A stretch of DNA of 64,000 bases from Microbacterium sp. zg-B96. GTDB lineage: Bacteria; Actinomycetota; Actinomycetes; Actinomycetales; Microbacteriaceae. Location of the stretch: the NCBI RefSeq assembly GCF_030246865.1, contig NZ_CP126738.1, forward strand, positions 2,666,001 to 2,730,000, given 5' to 3'. Shown here one piece after another: positions 42,258 to 51,041 of the stretch. Both the position numbers and the translations under genes were made by a program. Under the pieces are notes generated by a model. The model had not been told where the DNA came from. It saw only the letters and a program-made list of their open reading frames with translations, and did no database searches. Positions within the stretch are counted from its first letter, which is position 1. Each line of letters opens with the position of its first letter.

Positions 42258-43517
42258 GTGACTTTGACCCCTCCCCGCCTCGTCGTCCAGACACGGGAGA
42301 TCGACCACATCGAGGATCTGCTCCCCTTCACCTCCCCTTCCGACCCGACCGCGTGGATCCGACGCGGCGACGGCATGGTCGGGTACGGGGACGCGTATTC
42401 ATTCACGTACGGCGGCCCCGACGGGCACGCGTCGCTCGCGGAGGCGTGGCAGCAGTTGGCCGCCGCTGCGGTGATCGACGACCCGCTGCAGCTGCCCGGC
42501 ACCGGGCTCGTGGCATTCGGCGCGCTCACGTTCGATCCCCGCTCCGCACGGCAGAGCGTGCTGACCGTCCCGCACATCGTGGTCGGCCGCCGCGGCGGCC
42601 GGTCGTGGGTCACCACGATCGGGCCCGAAGGCGGCACCCCGGCGGAACCCGTCGAAACGCCCTATGGCGTGCACTGGTCGGGCACCGTCGGACCCGGGGC
42701 GCAATCACCGGACGGCTACATGACCGCCGTGCGCGCGGGGCTCGACGCGATCGCCGCCGGCGAGGTGGAGAAGGTCGTGCTGGCCCGCGACCTGCGCGGC
42801 ACGGTGCCCATCGGCTCCGACCTGCGCCGGCTCGCGCGCGCGCTGGCATCCGAATACCCCGACACGTGGATGTTCGCCGTCGACGGCCTCATCGGCGCGA
42901 GCCCCGAGACCCTCGTCACCGTCCACGGCGGCACCGTCACGGCCCGCGTGCTGGCCGGAACCACGCCGCGTGGCGCGGATGCCGATTCCGACACCGCCGC
43001 GGCGGCCGCGCTGGCATCCAGCACGAAGGACATCGACGAGCACGAGTACGCGGTGCAGAGCGTGCTGGCTTCGCTTCGCCCCCACACCCGCGCGCTCGTG
43101 GCCAGCGAGGCGCCGTTCACGCTGAAGCTGCCGAACGTGTGGCACCTCGCCACCGACGTCGAGGGGGAACTGGGCGGAGTGGCATCCGCTCTGGATCTCG
43201 TCGCCGCGCTGCACCCGACCGCCGCCGTCGCCGGCACGCCGACGGCTGCCGCGATCGAAGTGATCCACCGCCTCGAGCCGTTCGATCGTGGCCGCTACGC
43301 CGGTCCCGTCGGGTGGATCGACTCCCGCGGCGACGGGGAATGGGCCATCGCGCTGCGCTGCGCCCAGTTCGACCCGCACATCGTGCCCGCCGGCGGCTCC
43401 GATGACATCCCGGTCACCGCGTATGCCGGCGCCGGGATCGTCGCCGACAGCGACCCGGAGACGGAGCTCATCGAGACCCGGGTGAAGTTCCGTCCGATCG
43501 TGGACGCGCTGGCCTAG
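42258..43517 (+). CDS. menF: isochorismate synthase
   Basis: 419 residues from GTG 42258. The chorismate-binding domain is complete: GEVEKVVLARDL, FGCSPE-equivalent GLIGASPETLV, SSTKDIDEHEYAV, LPNVWHLATDVEG, ALHPTAAVAGTP and GRYAGPVGWIDSRGDGEW, with IETRVKFRPI at the end. It starts menaquinone synthesis; an EntC-type role is unlikely, because no siderophore genes are near while menD, A, E, B and C follow. Confidence 0.93.
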   Translation: MTLTPPRLVVQTREIDHIEDLLPFTSPSDPTAWIRRGDGMVGYGDAYSFTYGGPDGHASLAEAWQQLAAAAVIDDPLQLPGTGLVAFGALTFDPRSARQSVLTVPHIVVGRRGGRSWVTTIGPEGGTPAEPVETPYGVHWSGTVGPGAQSPDGYMTAVRAGLDAIAAGEVEKVVLARDLRGTVPIGSDLRRLARALASEYPDTWMFAVDGLIGASPETLVTVHGGTVTARVLAGTTPRGADADSDTAAAAALASSTKDIDEHEYAVQSVLASLRPHTRALVASEAPFTLKLPNVWHLATDVEGELGGVASALDLVAALHPTAAVAGTPTAAAIEVIHRLEPFDRGRYAGPVGWIDSRGDGEWAIALRCAQFDPHIVPAGGSDDIPVTAYAGAGIVADSDPETELIETRVKFRPIVDALA

Positions 43518-43527
43518 CCCGCCGCGC

Positions 43528-43674
43528 GCGTTCAGTCGTCGCAAACGTCCCCGCCCCGCGCGCCGGACGGGCCCATCGCGACCACCGAACGCACGGGGTC
43601 GCGCGCCGCGCGCGCTGGGTCGTCGCGAACGTCCCCGCCGACGCGCGCGCGAGGGCCGGATGCGACGACCGAAC
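43528..43674. repeat. two tandem REP-like hairpins
   Basis: Hairpin 1: GCGTTCAGTCGTCGC (43528-43542) with GCGACCACCGAACGC (43578-43592), 13 of 15 paired. Hairpin 2: GCTGGGTCGTCGC (43614-43626) with GCGACGACCGAAC (43662-43674). Both share AACGTCCCCGCC after the left arm. They fill the gap between convergent menF and ppk2. Confidence 0.7.
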
Positions 43675-43701
43675 CGGGCCGCCGCCGGCGCACGCGACGC
43701 G

Positions 43702-44565
43702 TCAGGTCGCCGCGAGCCGCGCCTTCTCGGCCTCGACGTCGAACGTCGCCGCAGGCCACTGCGGGTCGATGCGCTCCAGCGCCTCCAGCAGCAGGTGCTG
43801 CACCGCGAGCCGCGCGTACCACTTGCGGTTCGCCGGCACGACGTGCCACGGGGCGTGGTCGGTCGAGGTCCGGTCAAACACGGTCTGGTACGCGTCCATG
43901 TACTGCGGCCAGAGCTTGCGCTCGTCCACGTCGCCGGTGTTGTACTTCCAGTGCTTCTCCGGCCGGTCCAGGCGCTGCATGAGCCGTTTCTTCTGCTCGT
44001 CCGGCGAGATGTGCAGCATGACCTTCACGATGTGGGTGCCGGTCTCGACCAGGCCCTGCTCGAAGTCGTTGATGGCGCCGTATCGGCGCTCGATCTCCGC
44101 CGCCGGCGCGAGCTGGCGCACCTTGCCGATCAGCACGTCTTCATAGTGCGACCGGTCGAAGACCGCGATGTACCCTGCCTCGGGCACGTGCTCGTCGATG
44201 CGCCACAGGAAGTCGTGGGCGAGTTCTTCGGGCGTGGGCTTCTTGAACGCCTTGAGGTGGATGCCCTGCGGGTCGGTCGCCCCGATGACGTGCCGCACGA
44301 TGCCGCCCTTGCCGGCGGAGTCCATCGCCTGCAGCACCAGCAGCAGCGAGGGCTTGGTCGGGTCTTCCCGGCTCTGCGCGAACAGCCGCTCCTGCAGCTC
44401 GTCGAACTCCTCTGCCCCCGCCTCGAGGTCCTGCGCGGCGTTGCTGCGGTCGCTGCCGTAACCGGGCGTGGCGCCCGGGTCGACGTCGGCGAGCCGAAAG
44501 CCCGCGCCCACCCGCAGCAGTTCGGCCACGTCGCCGTTCCAGTGCTTCTGACTTCTCGCTGTCAT
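43702..44565 (-). CDS. polyphosphate kinase 2 family protein
   Basis: 287 residues from ATG 44565. P-loop LQAMDSAGKGGIVRHVIG, lid-module region FKKPTPEELAHDFLWRI, Walker B-like VFDRSHYEDVLI and RLDRPEKHWKYNTGDVDER are PPK2 signatures. It transfers phosphate between polyphosphate and nucleotides; the one-domain length suits class I or III, and the nucleotide preference is uncertain. Confidence 0.92.
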   Translation of the reverse strand: MTARSQKHWNGDVAELLRVGAGFRLADVDPGATPGYGSDRSNAAQDLEAGAEEFDELQERLFAQSREDPTKPSLLLVLQAMDSAGKGGIVRHVIGATDPQGIHLKAFKKPTPEELAHDFLWRIDEHVPEAGYIAVFDRSHYEDVLIGKVRQLAPAAEIERRYGAINDFEQGLVETGTHIVKVMLHISPDEQKKRLMQRLDRPEKHWKYNTGDVDERKLWPQYMDAYQTVFDRTSTDHAPWHVVPANRKWYARLAVQHLLLEALERIDPQWPAATFDVEAEKARLAAT

Positions 44566-44615
44566 GCAGTCATCATGGCGGATGCCGCGTGCGGCGGCAT
44601 CCGTGCGCGTGCGAT

Positions 44616-46400
44616 TCAGCGCGGCAGCGGCACTTCGATGATCTGGCGTCCGCCGACCGGAGCGGTGAGCGCCTGGTCGAGCGCGGCGCGCGTGGTCACC
44701 CGCTGGTACTCCCACCCGTAGGCGGTGGCCAGCTGCTCCAGCCGCACCGTCTGCGGCGTGTACAGCACCCGGTCCATAGCTTCGGTCGAGGCCACCGCGG
44801 CGACCTCCAGGCTGTCGAAGATCGTGCCCCCGCCGTCGTTGCCGACGATCACCTGGATGCGCGGCTCGGCCTCACCCGGCGGCAGCAGCAGCGCCCCGAC
44901 GTCGTGCAGGAAGGCGAGGTCGCCGAGCAGCAGGCGCGTGACGCCGGCTCCTCCCCCGCTCTGCGAAGCGGCGGCGATGCCGAACGCGGTCGCGATCGTG
45001 CCGTCGATACCGGCAAGACCCCGGTTGGCATGCACCGGCACCTTCTTGCCGCCCAGCACCGCGTCGGCCACGCGCACCAGGCGCGATGAGCCGAACATCA
45101 GCCGATCGTGCGGCCAGGTGGCCCGCCACACCGCGTCGACGAGCGACTCCCGGTCCAGCGGCGCGCGGATGGCCTGCATTTCGGCGGCGATCGCCCCCAG
45201 GCGCTGCGCCGGTTCGGCCGATGCCAGTGCGTCGGCGTCCGGGGCGGGCGGGGTGAGGTCGACAGAGGCCTCACGCGACGCGCGCATCCACTGGCCGAGC
45301 CATTCCCGGTCGGGTTCGGCCGCGGCGACGCCGATCGCGCCGACCGCGGTCGTCGCACCGTTGAGGTTGAGGGGCTCGCCGGGGCCTCGTACGGCGAGCA
45401 CCTCGACGTCGTCACGAGACAGGAGCGCGACCACTTCGCGGCTGAGGGTCGGGTGTCCGAAGACCACGGCGCGCTCCACGCGTCCACCCAGCTGCGGGTC
45501 GCGCAGCAAGGCGCGGTAGCCGTGCACCAGGTTGCGGCCGAAGCGGGCGCCGCTGACGATCTCGGCGATGAGCGGCCACGAGGCGCGGTGCGCGAGTTCT
45601 TCGGCAGCCGCTCCGGCGTCCGCACCGGCCACCACGACGGTGCGCCGTCCCGCCGGCAGCAGCAGCGGCTGGTCGTCGGCTTCGAGTGGCACGTCGGCCT
45701 GCCCGATGCCGCCGCCGCCCTGGTACAGCGCGCCGGATGCCTCATCGGTCGTGAGTTCTTCGACCGGCACGTCGTCGGCGTCCACGGCGACCGGCGCGGC
45801 GAGCAGCCATGAGGGCAGCACGCCGCCCAGCGGCTCCCGCGAGGGGAGGTTCAGGTGCACCGGTCCGCTCGGGCGGTTGCCCCAGCCGATCGCGGCGGCG
45901 AACGCCTCGTCTGCGACGCTGCGGAACATCGCGGACTGTTGCCCGGAGCCGTCGGCATCGGTCTGGTCCGGCACCGGAAGGTCGGCTTCCCACCGGGCGC
46001 ACGCGGCGAACATGCCGGGCTGGCGGGTGGTCTGGTTCGCGCCGACGCCGCGCAGTTCCGGCGGCCGGTCGGCGGTCAGCAGCAGCAGCGGCACGCCGGC
46101 ATGGTGGGCTTCGAGTGCGGCCGGCAGCAGGTTGGCCGCCGCCGTGCCGGAGGTGCAGATCACCGCGGCGGGTGCGCCGGACTCACGGCCGAGTCCCAGC
46201 GCGGTGAATCCCGCGACGCGTTCATCGATGCGCACGTGCAGCCGCACGAGCCCGCGGGTCTCCAATTCGGCTGCGACGAGGGCGAGAGCCTGCGAGCGGG
46301 AGCCCGGGCTGAGCACCAGGTGCCGCACGCCCAGCTCCACGAGCCGGCCCAGCAGCGACGCTGCGGCATCCGTTGCCGGTGCCTGTTCCCCCGCGCTCAT
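44616..46400 (-). CDS. menD: SEPHCHC synthase (2-succinyl-5-enolpyruvyl-6-hydroxy-3-cyclohexene-1-carboxylate synthase)
   Basis: 594 residues. N-terminal ELGVRHLVLSPGSRSQAL and VICTSGTAAANLLPAALEAHHAGVPLLLLTADRPPELRG (given in part) are diagnostic of MenD; the C-terminal ThDP-binding motif is VIVGNDGGGTIFDSLE. It uses isochorismate from MenF and 2-oxoglutarate. It overlaps the upstream PLD-N gene by 4 nt. Confidence 0.95.
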   Translation of the reverse strand: MSAGEQAPATDAAASLLGRLVELGVRHLVLSPGSRSQALALVAAELETRGLVRLHVRIDERVAGFTALGLGRESGAPAAVICTSGTAAANLLPAALEAHHAGVPLLLLTADRPPELRGVGANQTTRQPGMFAACARWEADLPVPDQTDADGSGQQSAMFRSVADEAFAAAIGWGNRPSGPVHLNLPSREPLGGVLPSWLLAAPVAVDADDVPVEELTTDEASGALYQGGGGIGQADVPLEADDQPLLLPAGRRTVVVAGADAGAAAEELAHRASWPLIAEIVSGARFGRNLVHGYRALLRDPQLGGRVERAVVFGHPTLSREVVALLSRDDVEVLAVRGPGEPLNLNGATTAVGAIGVAAAEPDREWLGQWMRASREASVDLTPPAPDADALASAEPAQRLGAIAAEMQAIRAPLDRESLVDAVWRATWPHDRLMFGSSRLVRVADAVLGGKKVPVHANRGLAGIDGTIATAFGIAAASQSGGGAGVTRLLLGDLAFLHDVGALLLPPGEAEPRIQVIVGNDGGGTIFDSLEVAAVASTEAMDRVLYTPQTVRLEQLATAYGWEYQRVTTRAALDQALTAPVGGRQIIEVPLPR

Positions 46401-46759
46401 GCGTCGGTGGGGCGCTGTGGCGGGTTGCCCGACCGGGGGTCGTCGTCTTCGGAGTCGAGCGCCTTGAGCTCTTCCTCGATGCGCCGGATGCGCTCGTCCT
46501 GGTCGCGGATCTCGCCGATGCGGCCGAGGAACTCGGGATCGTCATCGGGCGCTTTCACCCGCGGGATGGCCGATCGGCGGGTACGGCCGACGGCGAACCA
46601 GAGGATGCCGCCGAGCACCGGCAGCGCGATGACGATGAGGATCCACATCGGCTTGCTGACGCCGCGATGGCGGGACGGGTGCTGTACGGCGCAGTCGACG
46701 ATGCTGTAGACCCAGAAGACTGCCAACAGCAGCGCAACGATGAGAAGGATACGCGCCAC
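46397..46759 (-). CDS. PLD nuclease N-terminal-type small membrane protein
   Basis: 120 residues from GTG 46759. Two spans (ILLIVALLLAVFWVYSIVDC and PMWILIVIALPVLGGILWFAVGR) with Arg/Ser-rich loop between them are the PLDc_N layout; a charged C-terminal tail (EFLGRIGEIRDQDERIRRIEEEL) follows. No phospholipase HKD motif is present. TAGGAT lies 6 nt before GTG; menD is coupled downstream. Confidence 0.8.
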   Translation of the reverse strand: MARILLIVALLLAVFWVYSIVDCAVQHPSRHRGVSKPMWILIVIALPVLGGILWFAVGRTRRSAIPRVKAPDDDPEFLGRIGEIRDQDERIRRIEEELKALDSEDDDPRSGNPPQRPTDA

Positions 46760-46844
46760 GCCTCCATCCTAGGCGCGCTCGGGCGGGCGGTGTCCTACCG
46801 TGACCGAACCGAAGCCGGATGCAGGCGACGCCTAGGATGGAAAC

Positions 46845-47132
46845 GTGAACGCACGCTCCGCAATCGTCTACTCGGTGCTGCGACTGCTGGCATTCCTGGT
46901 GCCGTTCGGCCTCATGATGCTCTCGCCGGTACTGCGGGAGTACTACTGGCTCGCCGCCATCTTCGCCGCCCTCATCGGGCTGAGCCTGTCGCTGCTGTTC
47001 CTGCGGCGCCCCCTCGCCGACGTCACGTCGGGCCTGGCGGAGCGCCGCGCGCGCGGCAGCGCGGCGGAGAACGACGCCGATGCCGAGGATGCCGCCCGCG
47101 ACGCGCTCGGCGACGACGCGGCATCCCGCTGA
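46845..47132 (+). CDS. DUF4229 membrane protein
   Basis: 95 residues from GTG 46845. Two spans (YSVLRLLAFLVPFGLMML and YYWLAAIFAALIGLSLSLLFL) then RRPLADVTSGLAER and an acidic Ala/Asp-rich tail, as in DUF4229. Often next to menA in Actinobacteria (recalled). Function unknown. TAGGAT (46833-46838) lies 6 nt before GTG. Confidence 0.85.
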   Translation: MNARSAIVYSVLRLLAFLVPFGLMMLSPVLREYYWLAAIFAALIGLSLSLLFLRRPLADVTSGLAERRARGSAAENDADAEDAARDALGDDAASR

Positions 47133-47133
47133 C

Positions 47134-48111
47134 TCAGGCCGCGAACGCCCACAGCAGCAGCGCGCCGTAAGCGACCGACGTCAGCGACGTCACGCCCAGG
47201 GCGACGACCAGTTCGCGCGGAGCCCGGTACGTCCAGACGATCAGGATGGCCGCGGCGGCCGGGATGAGCGCGAGCAGCGTGAGCAGCGCGATCGGGTACA
47301 GCAGCGCGAGGTAGCCGGAGATCGCGAACGGCACCAGCAGGAACACCGTGAACAGCACCTGGGTGGCGCGCTTGCCGATGCGCACCGTCAGGGTGCGCTT
47401 GCCCGCGACGCGGTCCTGGTCGATGTCGCGCAGGTTGTTCGCCAGCAGCACGGCGCACGCCAGCAGCCCGGCGCCGACGGCGGCGAGCCAGGTCTCCTGC
47501 AGCACGGCGCCGGACTGCACGAATGCGGTGCCGGCCGTGGCGACGAGCCCGAAGAAGACGAAGACGAACACTTCGCCCAGGCCCGCGTAGCCGTAGGGGC
47601 GCTTTCCGCCGGTGTAGAACCAGGCCGCGACGATGCAGACGGCCCCCACCGCCAGCATCCACCAGTGCTGCGTGCGGATGACGATGGCCAGACCCGCGAG
47701 CGCGGCGAGCGCGAAGAACGACAGCGCCACGATCAGCACTGTGCGCGGCCTCACCTTGCGTGATGCCGTGAGGCGCGCCGGCCCCACCCGGTGGTCGTCA
47801 GTGCCGCGGATGCCGTCGCTGTAGTCGTTCGCGTAGTTCACGCCGATCTGCAGCGACACCGCCACCACGAGGCACGCCAGGGCGATCACCCAGTGGAACG
47901 CCCGGTCGACCAGCAGCGCGCCGCCGGTGCCGATGAGCACCGGCGTGACCGCCAGCGGGAGCGTGCGCAGCCGGGCTGCGCCGATCCAGTCCCGCAGCGT
48001 CGCCTTCGACACGTGAGCGGGGTCCCCGGAGACCTGCGGCTTCTGCGGGTTGCCGCGAGGCTTGCGAGCGGATGCCGGTTTGTTGCGCTTCTTGCGCGTA
48101 GGTGCTGCCAC
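47134..48111 (-). CDS. menA: 1,4-dihydroxy-2-naphthoate polyprenyltransferase
   Basis: 325 residues from GTG 48111. A basic Lys/Arg-rich N-terminal tail precedes a UbiA-type membrane domain: GVNYANDYSDGIRGTDD is the NDxxD prenyl-diphosphate motif and LANNLRDIDQDRVAGKRTL the second Asp motif. Eight or nine spans. It attaches the polyprenyl chain. The stop lies 1 nt from that of the convergent DUF4229 gene. Confidence 0.95.
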   Translation of the reverse strand: MAAPTRKKRNKPASARKPRGNPQKPQVSGDPAHVSKATLRDWIGAARLRTLPLAVTPVLIGTGGALLVDRAFHWVIALACLVVAVSLQIGVNYANDYSDGIRGTDDHRVGPARLTASRKVRPRTVLIVALSFFALAALAGLAIVIRTQHWWMLAVGAVCIVAAWFYTGGKRPYGYAGLGEVFVFVFFGLVATAGTAFVQSGAVLQETWLAAVGAGLLACAVLLANNLRDIDQDRVAGKRTLTVRIGKRATQVLFTVFLLVPFAISGYLALLYPIALLTLLALIPAAAAILIVWTYRAPRELVVALGVTSLTSVAYGALLLWAFAA

Positions 48112-48133
48112 GAGCAGTCAGTTTAGGCGGCAG

Positions 48134-49291
48134 TCAGGACGTCAGGTCGCGCACGGCCCGGCGGATCGCCTCCCGGTCGGGTTTGCCGCTGGCAAGCGTG
48201 GCGATCTCGTCCACCAGAACGAGCCGCGTCGGCCGGGCGTGGGGTCCGATGACCGCGGCGACCGCGTCGCGGGCCGAGTCCAGCTTGTCCGCTTCGCTGC
48301 GGCGCAGCGCCTCGCCCCGGGTGGCCACGACCACCGACGCCTCTCCCCACCGCTCGTCGGGTACCGCGACGACGACGGCGGACGACAGTCCCGGGATGCC
48401 ACGGACGATCTGCTCCACGCGATCCAGTGACACGTTGATGCCGCCGCTGACGATGACGTTGTCAAGCCGGCCGCGCACCTGCAGCACACCCCCGGCGACG
48501 ATGCCGGCGTCGCCGGTGCGGTACCACCGGGTCCCGTCGCTGTCGCGCGGGAAGGCGGCGGCCGTGCGGTCGGGGTCGTCGAGGTAGCCGTCGGCGAGGG
48601 TGGGCCCGGTGATCTGCACCTCCCCCTCGATCGTGCGCAGGCCCACCCCGTCCAGCGGGACGCCGTCGTAGACGCACCCGCCGCTGGTCTCGGTCGACCC
48701 GTAGGTGCGGACGATCCGCGCCCCCGCCGCCTGCGCGCGTTCGAGGGTGGCCGCCGGCAGCGCCTGGCCGCCGACCAGGATCGCCTCGAACGAGCGCAGC
48801 GCCGCGGTCACCACGGTCTCGTGCTCCGCGGCATCCAGCAGCTTCGACAGCTGCGCCGGGACGAGTGACGTGTACGTGGCGATGCGTTCGCCGTGATGGG
48901 TGGATGCCATGGTGAGAGAAGCTGCGGCGAACGCCTGCGGAGTGAACGCGCCCGACAGCAGCGCCGGCTCGCGACCGGAGACGATCGCCCGCACCAGCAC
49001 CTGCAGCCCCGCGACGTAGGACGCCGGCAGGGCCAGCAGCCAGTCACCCTCACCGATGCGCGCGGTCGTGGCGATCGCGCTGGCCGTCAGCGCGTTGCGG
49101 CTGAGCACGACCGACTTGGGCACCCCGGTCGAACCGGACGTCGTCACCACGACCGCGGTGCCGGCCGGCACGGCACGCGGCGCGGGCTCCACCATGCCGA
49201 GCCCGAGCGCGGGTCCCGCGCCGTGAATGGCGGCCCGCAGGCACCGCAGCACTCCGCGCGGGTCTTCGCCTGCCACCGCCTCAAGTTTCAT
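48134..49291 (-). CDS. menE: o-succinylbenzoate--CoA ligase
   Basis: 385 residues from ATG 49291 (MKLEAVAGED). Adenylate-forming P-loop VVVTTSGSTGVPKSVVLS, YGSTETSGGCVYDG, TGDAGIVAGGVLQVRGRLDN and SGGINVSLDRVE are the ANL-family core motifs, and the short length fits actinobacterial MenE. It ends with the ASGKPDREAIRR lysine. It makes OSB-CoA for MenB, encoded 7 nt upstream in the same direction. Confidence 0.93.
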   Translation of the reverse strand: MKLEAVAGEDPRGVLRCLRAAIHGAGPALGLGMVEPAPRAVPAGTAVVVTTSGSTGVPKSVVLSRNALTASAIATTARIGEGDWLLALPASYVAGLQVLVRAIVSGREPALLSGAFTPQAFAAASLTMASTHHGERIATYTSLVPAQLSKLLDAAEHETVVTAALRSFEAILVGGQALPAATLERAQAAGARIVRTYGSTETSGGCVYDGVPLDGVGLRTIEGEVQITGPTLADGYLDDPDRTAAAFPRDSDGTRWYRTGDAGIVAGGVLQVRGRLDNVIVSGGINVSLDRVEQIVRGIPGLSSAVVVAVPDERWGEASVVVATRGEALRRSEADKLDSARDAVAAVIGPHARPTRLVLVDEIATLASGKPDREAIRRAVRDLTS

Positions 49292-49298
49292 GTTCGCC

Positions 49299-50198
49299 TC
49301 AGTAGTGCCAGGGGTAGGGCGACCAGTCGGGATCGCGCTTCTCGAGGAAGGAGTCGCGTCCCTCGACTGCTTCATCGGTGCCGTAGGCCAGGCGGGTCGC
49401 TTCGCCGGCGAACACCTGCTGGCCGACCATCCCATCGTCGACGGCGTTGAACGCGAACTTCAGCATGCGGATCGCGGTGGGCGACTTGGTGAGGATGGTG
49501 CGCGCCATCGCGATCGCCTCGCGCTCGAGCTCGGCGTGCGGCACGACGCGGTTGACGGCGCCCATCTCATACGCGCGGTCGGCGGAGTACTCCTCGGCGA
49601 GGAAGAACACCTCGCGGGCGATCTTCTGCCCCACCTGCCGGGCCATATACGCCGAGCCGTAACCGGCGTCGAACGAGCCGACATCGGCATCCGTCTGCTT
49701 GAACCGGCCCTCTTCGCGGGACGCGATCGACAGGTCGCACACCACATGCAACGAGTGGCCGCCACCGGCCGCCCACCCCGGGATCACCGCGATGACCACC
49801 TTCGGCATGAACCGGATCAGCCGCTGCACCTCGAGGATGTGCAGTCGGCCGGAGCGCGCCGGGTCGGGCACCTGAGCCTGGTCGCCTTCGTACTTGTAGC
49901 CGTCGCGGCCGCGGATGCGCTGGTCCCCGCCGGAGCAGAACGCCCACCCGCCGTCTTTGGGGCTCGGACCGTTGCCGGTGAGCAGCACCACGCCGATGCG
50001 GGAGTCCTGCCGCGCGATGTCCAGCGCCTGATACAGCTCGTCGACGGTGTGGGGGCGGAAGGCGTTGCGCACTTCGGGCCTGTCGAACGCGATCCGCGCG
50101 ATGCCCCCGTCCCGGGAGACGTGCGCGGTGATGTCGGTGTAGGCATCGGCGCCGGGCGCCGGCTGCCACATCGTCGGATCGAACAGCTCGGAGACCAT
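49299..50198 (-). CDS. menB: 1,4-dihydroxy-2-naphthoyl-CoA synthase
   Basis: 299 residues. Crotonase fold with FCSGGDQRIRGRDGYKYEGD, IPGWAAGGGHSLHVVCDLSIA, TDADVGSFDAGYGSAYMARQVGQ and the C-terminal RDSFLEKRDPDWSPYPWHY (each in part), all MenB-specific. TAGGCT (complement of 50205-50210) lies 6 nt before ATG. It closes the second ring of the naphthoquinone. Confidence 0.97.
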   Translation of the reverse strand: MVSELFDPTMWQPAPGADAYTDITAHVSRDGGIARIAFDRPEVRNAFRPHTVDELYQALDIARQDSRIGVVLLTGNGPSPKDGGWAFCSGGDQRIRGRDGYKYEGDQAQVPDPARSGRLHILEVQRLIRFMPKVVIAVIPGWAAGGGHSLHVVCDLSIASREEGRFKQTDADVGSFDAGYGSAYMARQVGQKIAREVFFLAEEYSADRAYEMGAVNRVVPHAELEREAIAMARTILTKSPTAIRMLKFAFNAVDDGMVGQQVFAGEATRLAYGTDEAVEGRDSFLEKRDPDWSPYPWHY

Positions 50199-50238
50199 GA
50201 CTCCAGCCTATTCCGGCGGCAACGGCTGCCGCAGACGG

Positions 50239-51036
50239 TCAGGCGTTCTTGCCGTCACGCCAGCGCAGCCAGCGCTCGATGATCGAGTAATCCCAGTCGG
50301 GACCCTGGAACCCGAGCGTGAACAGGCGCACGCCGCTGCCGTACAGCGCGTCGGCGAAGTCCTCGTCGCGGTCCTTCAACTCGTTGGAGATGACCAGGCC
50401 ACTCGTTTCGCGCTGCTCGGCCTCGGCCCACTTCTCGATCACGGACAGCTTGTGCGGCAGCTCGTCGGGCCCCACGAAGCTGTGCCATATGTCGGCGTGA
50501 CGAGCGACCAGGCGCAGCGTCTTCTGCTCCCCCTTGCCGCCGATCATCACCGGGATGCGCCGGGTAGGGGCGGGATTGAGCTGAGCCCAGCGCTGCTCGA
50601 TGCGCGCGAGCCCCTGCTCCAGGTCGCGCAGCCGGGACCCGGGGGTGCCGAACTCGTACCCGTACTCGTCGTAGTCGCGCTCGCACCAGCCGGCCCCGGT
50701 GCCGAAGATGAACCGTCCCGTGCCGCCCTTGGCCGAGATGTGGTCGAGGGTACGGGCCATGTCGGCCTGCAGGTCGGCGTTGCGGTAGCTGTTGCAGTTG
50801 ACGAGGGTGCCGAATTCGACCCGCTCGGTCTGCTCGGCCCACGCACCGAGCATGGTCCAGGCCTCGAAGTGGAAGCCGTCGGGGTCGCCGGACAGCGGGA
50901 AGAAGTGGTCCCAGTTGAACAGGATGTCCACGCCCATCTCCTCGAGCCGCTGCACGGCCTCGCGGAAGGCGGGGTACGGGGCGTGCTGGGGCTGCAGCTG
51001 GATTCCGAGGCGCACGGGGGTGTCGAGGAGGGGCAT
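50239..51036 (-). CDS. LLM class F420-dependent oxidoreductase
   Basis: 265 residues from ATG 51036. Luciferase-like TIM barrel: RLGIQLQPQHAPYPAFREAV, ILFNWDHFFPLSGDP, DHISAKGGTGRFIFGTGAGW and RRIPVMIGGKGEQKTLRLVA. Actinobacterial relatives use coenzyme F420. The substrate is unknown. TAAACT (complement of 51044-51049) lies 7 nt upstream and overlaps the stop of the next gene. Confidence 0.88.
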   Translation of the reverse strand: MPLLDTPVRLGIQLQPQHAPYPAFREAVQRLEEMGVDILFNWDHFFPLSGDPDGFHFEAWTMLGAWAEQTERVEFGTLVNCNSYRNADLQADMARTLDHISAKGGTGRFIFGTGAGWCERDYDEYGYEFGTPGSRLRDLEQGLARIEQRWAQLNPAPTRRIPVMIGGKGEQKTLRLVARHADIWHSFVGPDELPHKLSVIEKWAEAEQRETSGLVISNELKDRDEDFADALYGSGVRLFTLGFQGPDWDYSIIERWLRWRDGKNA

Positions 51037-51041
51037 GAGGA

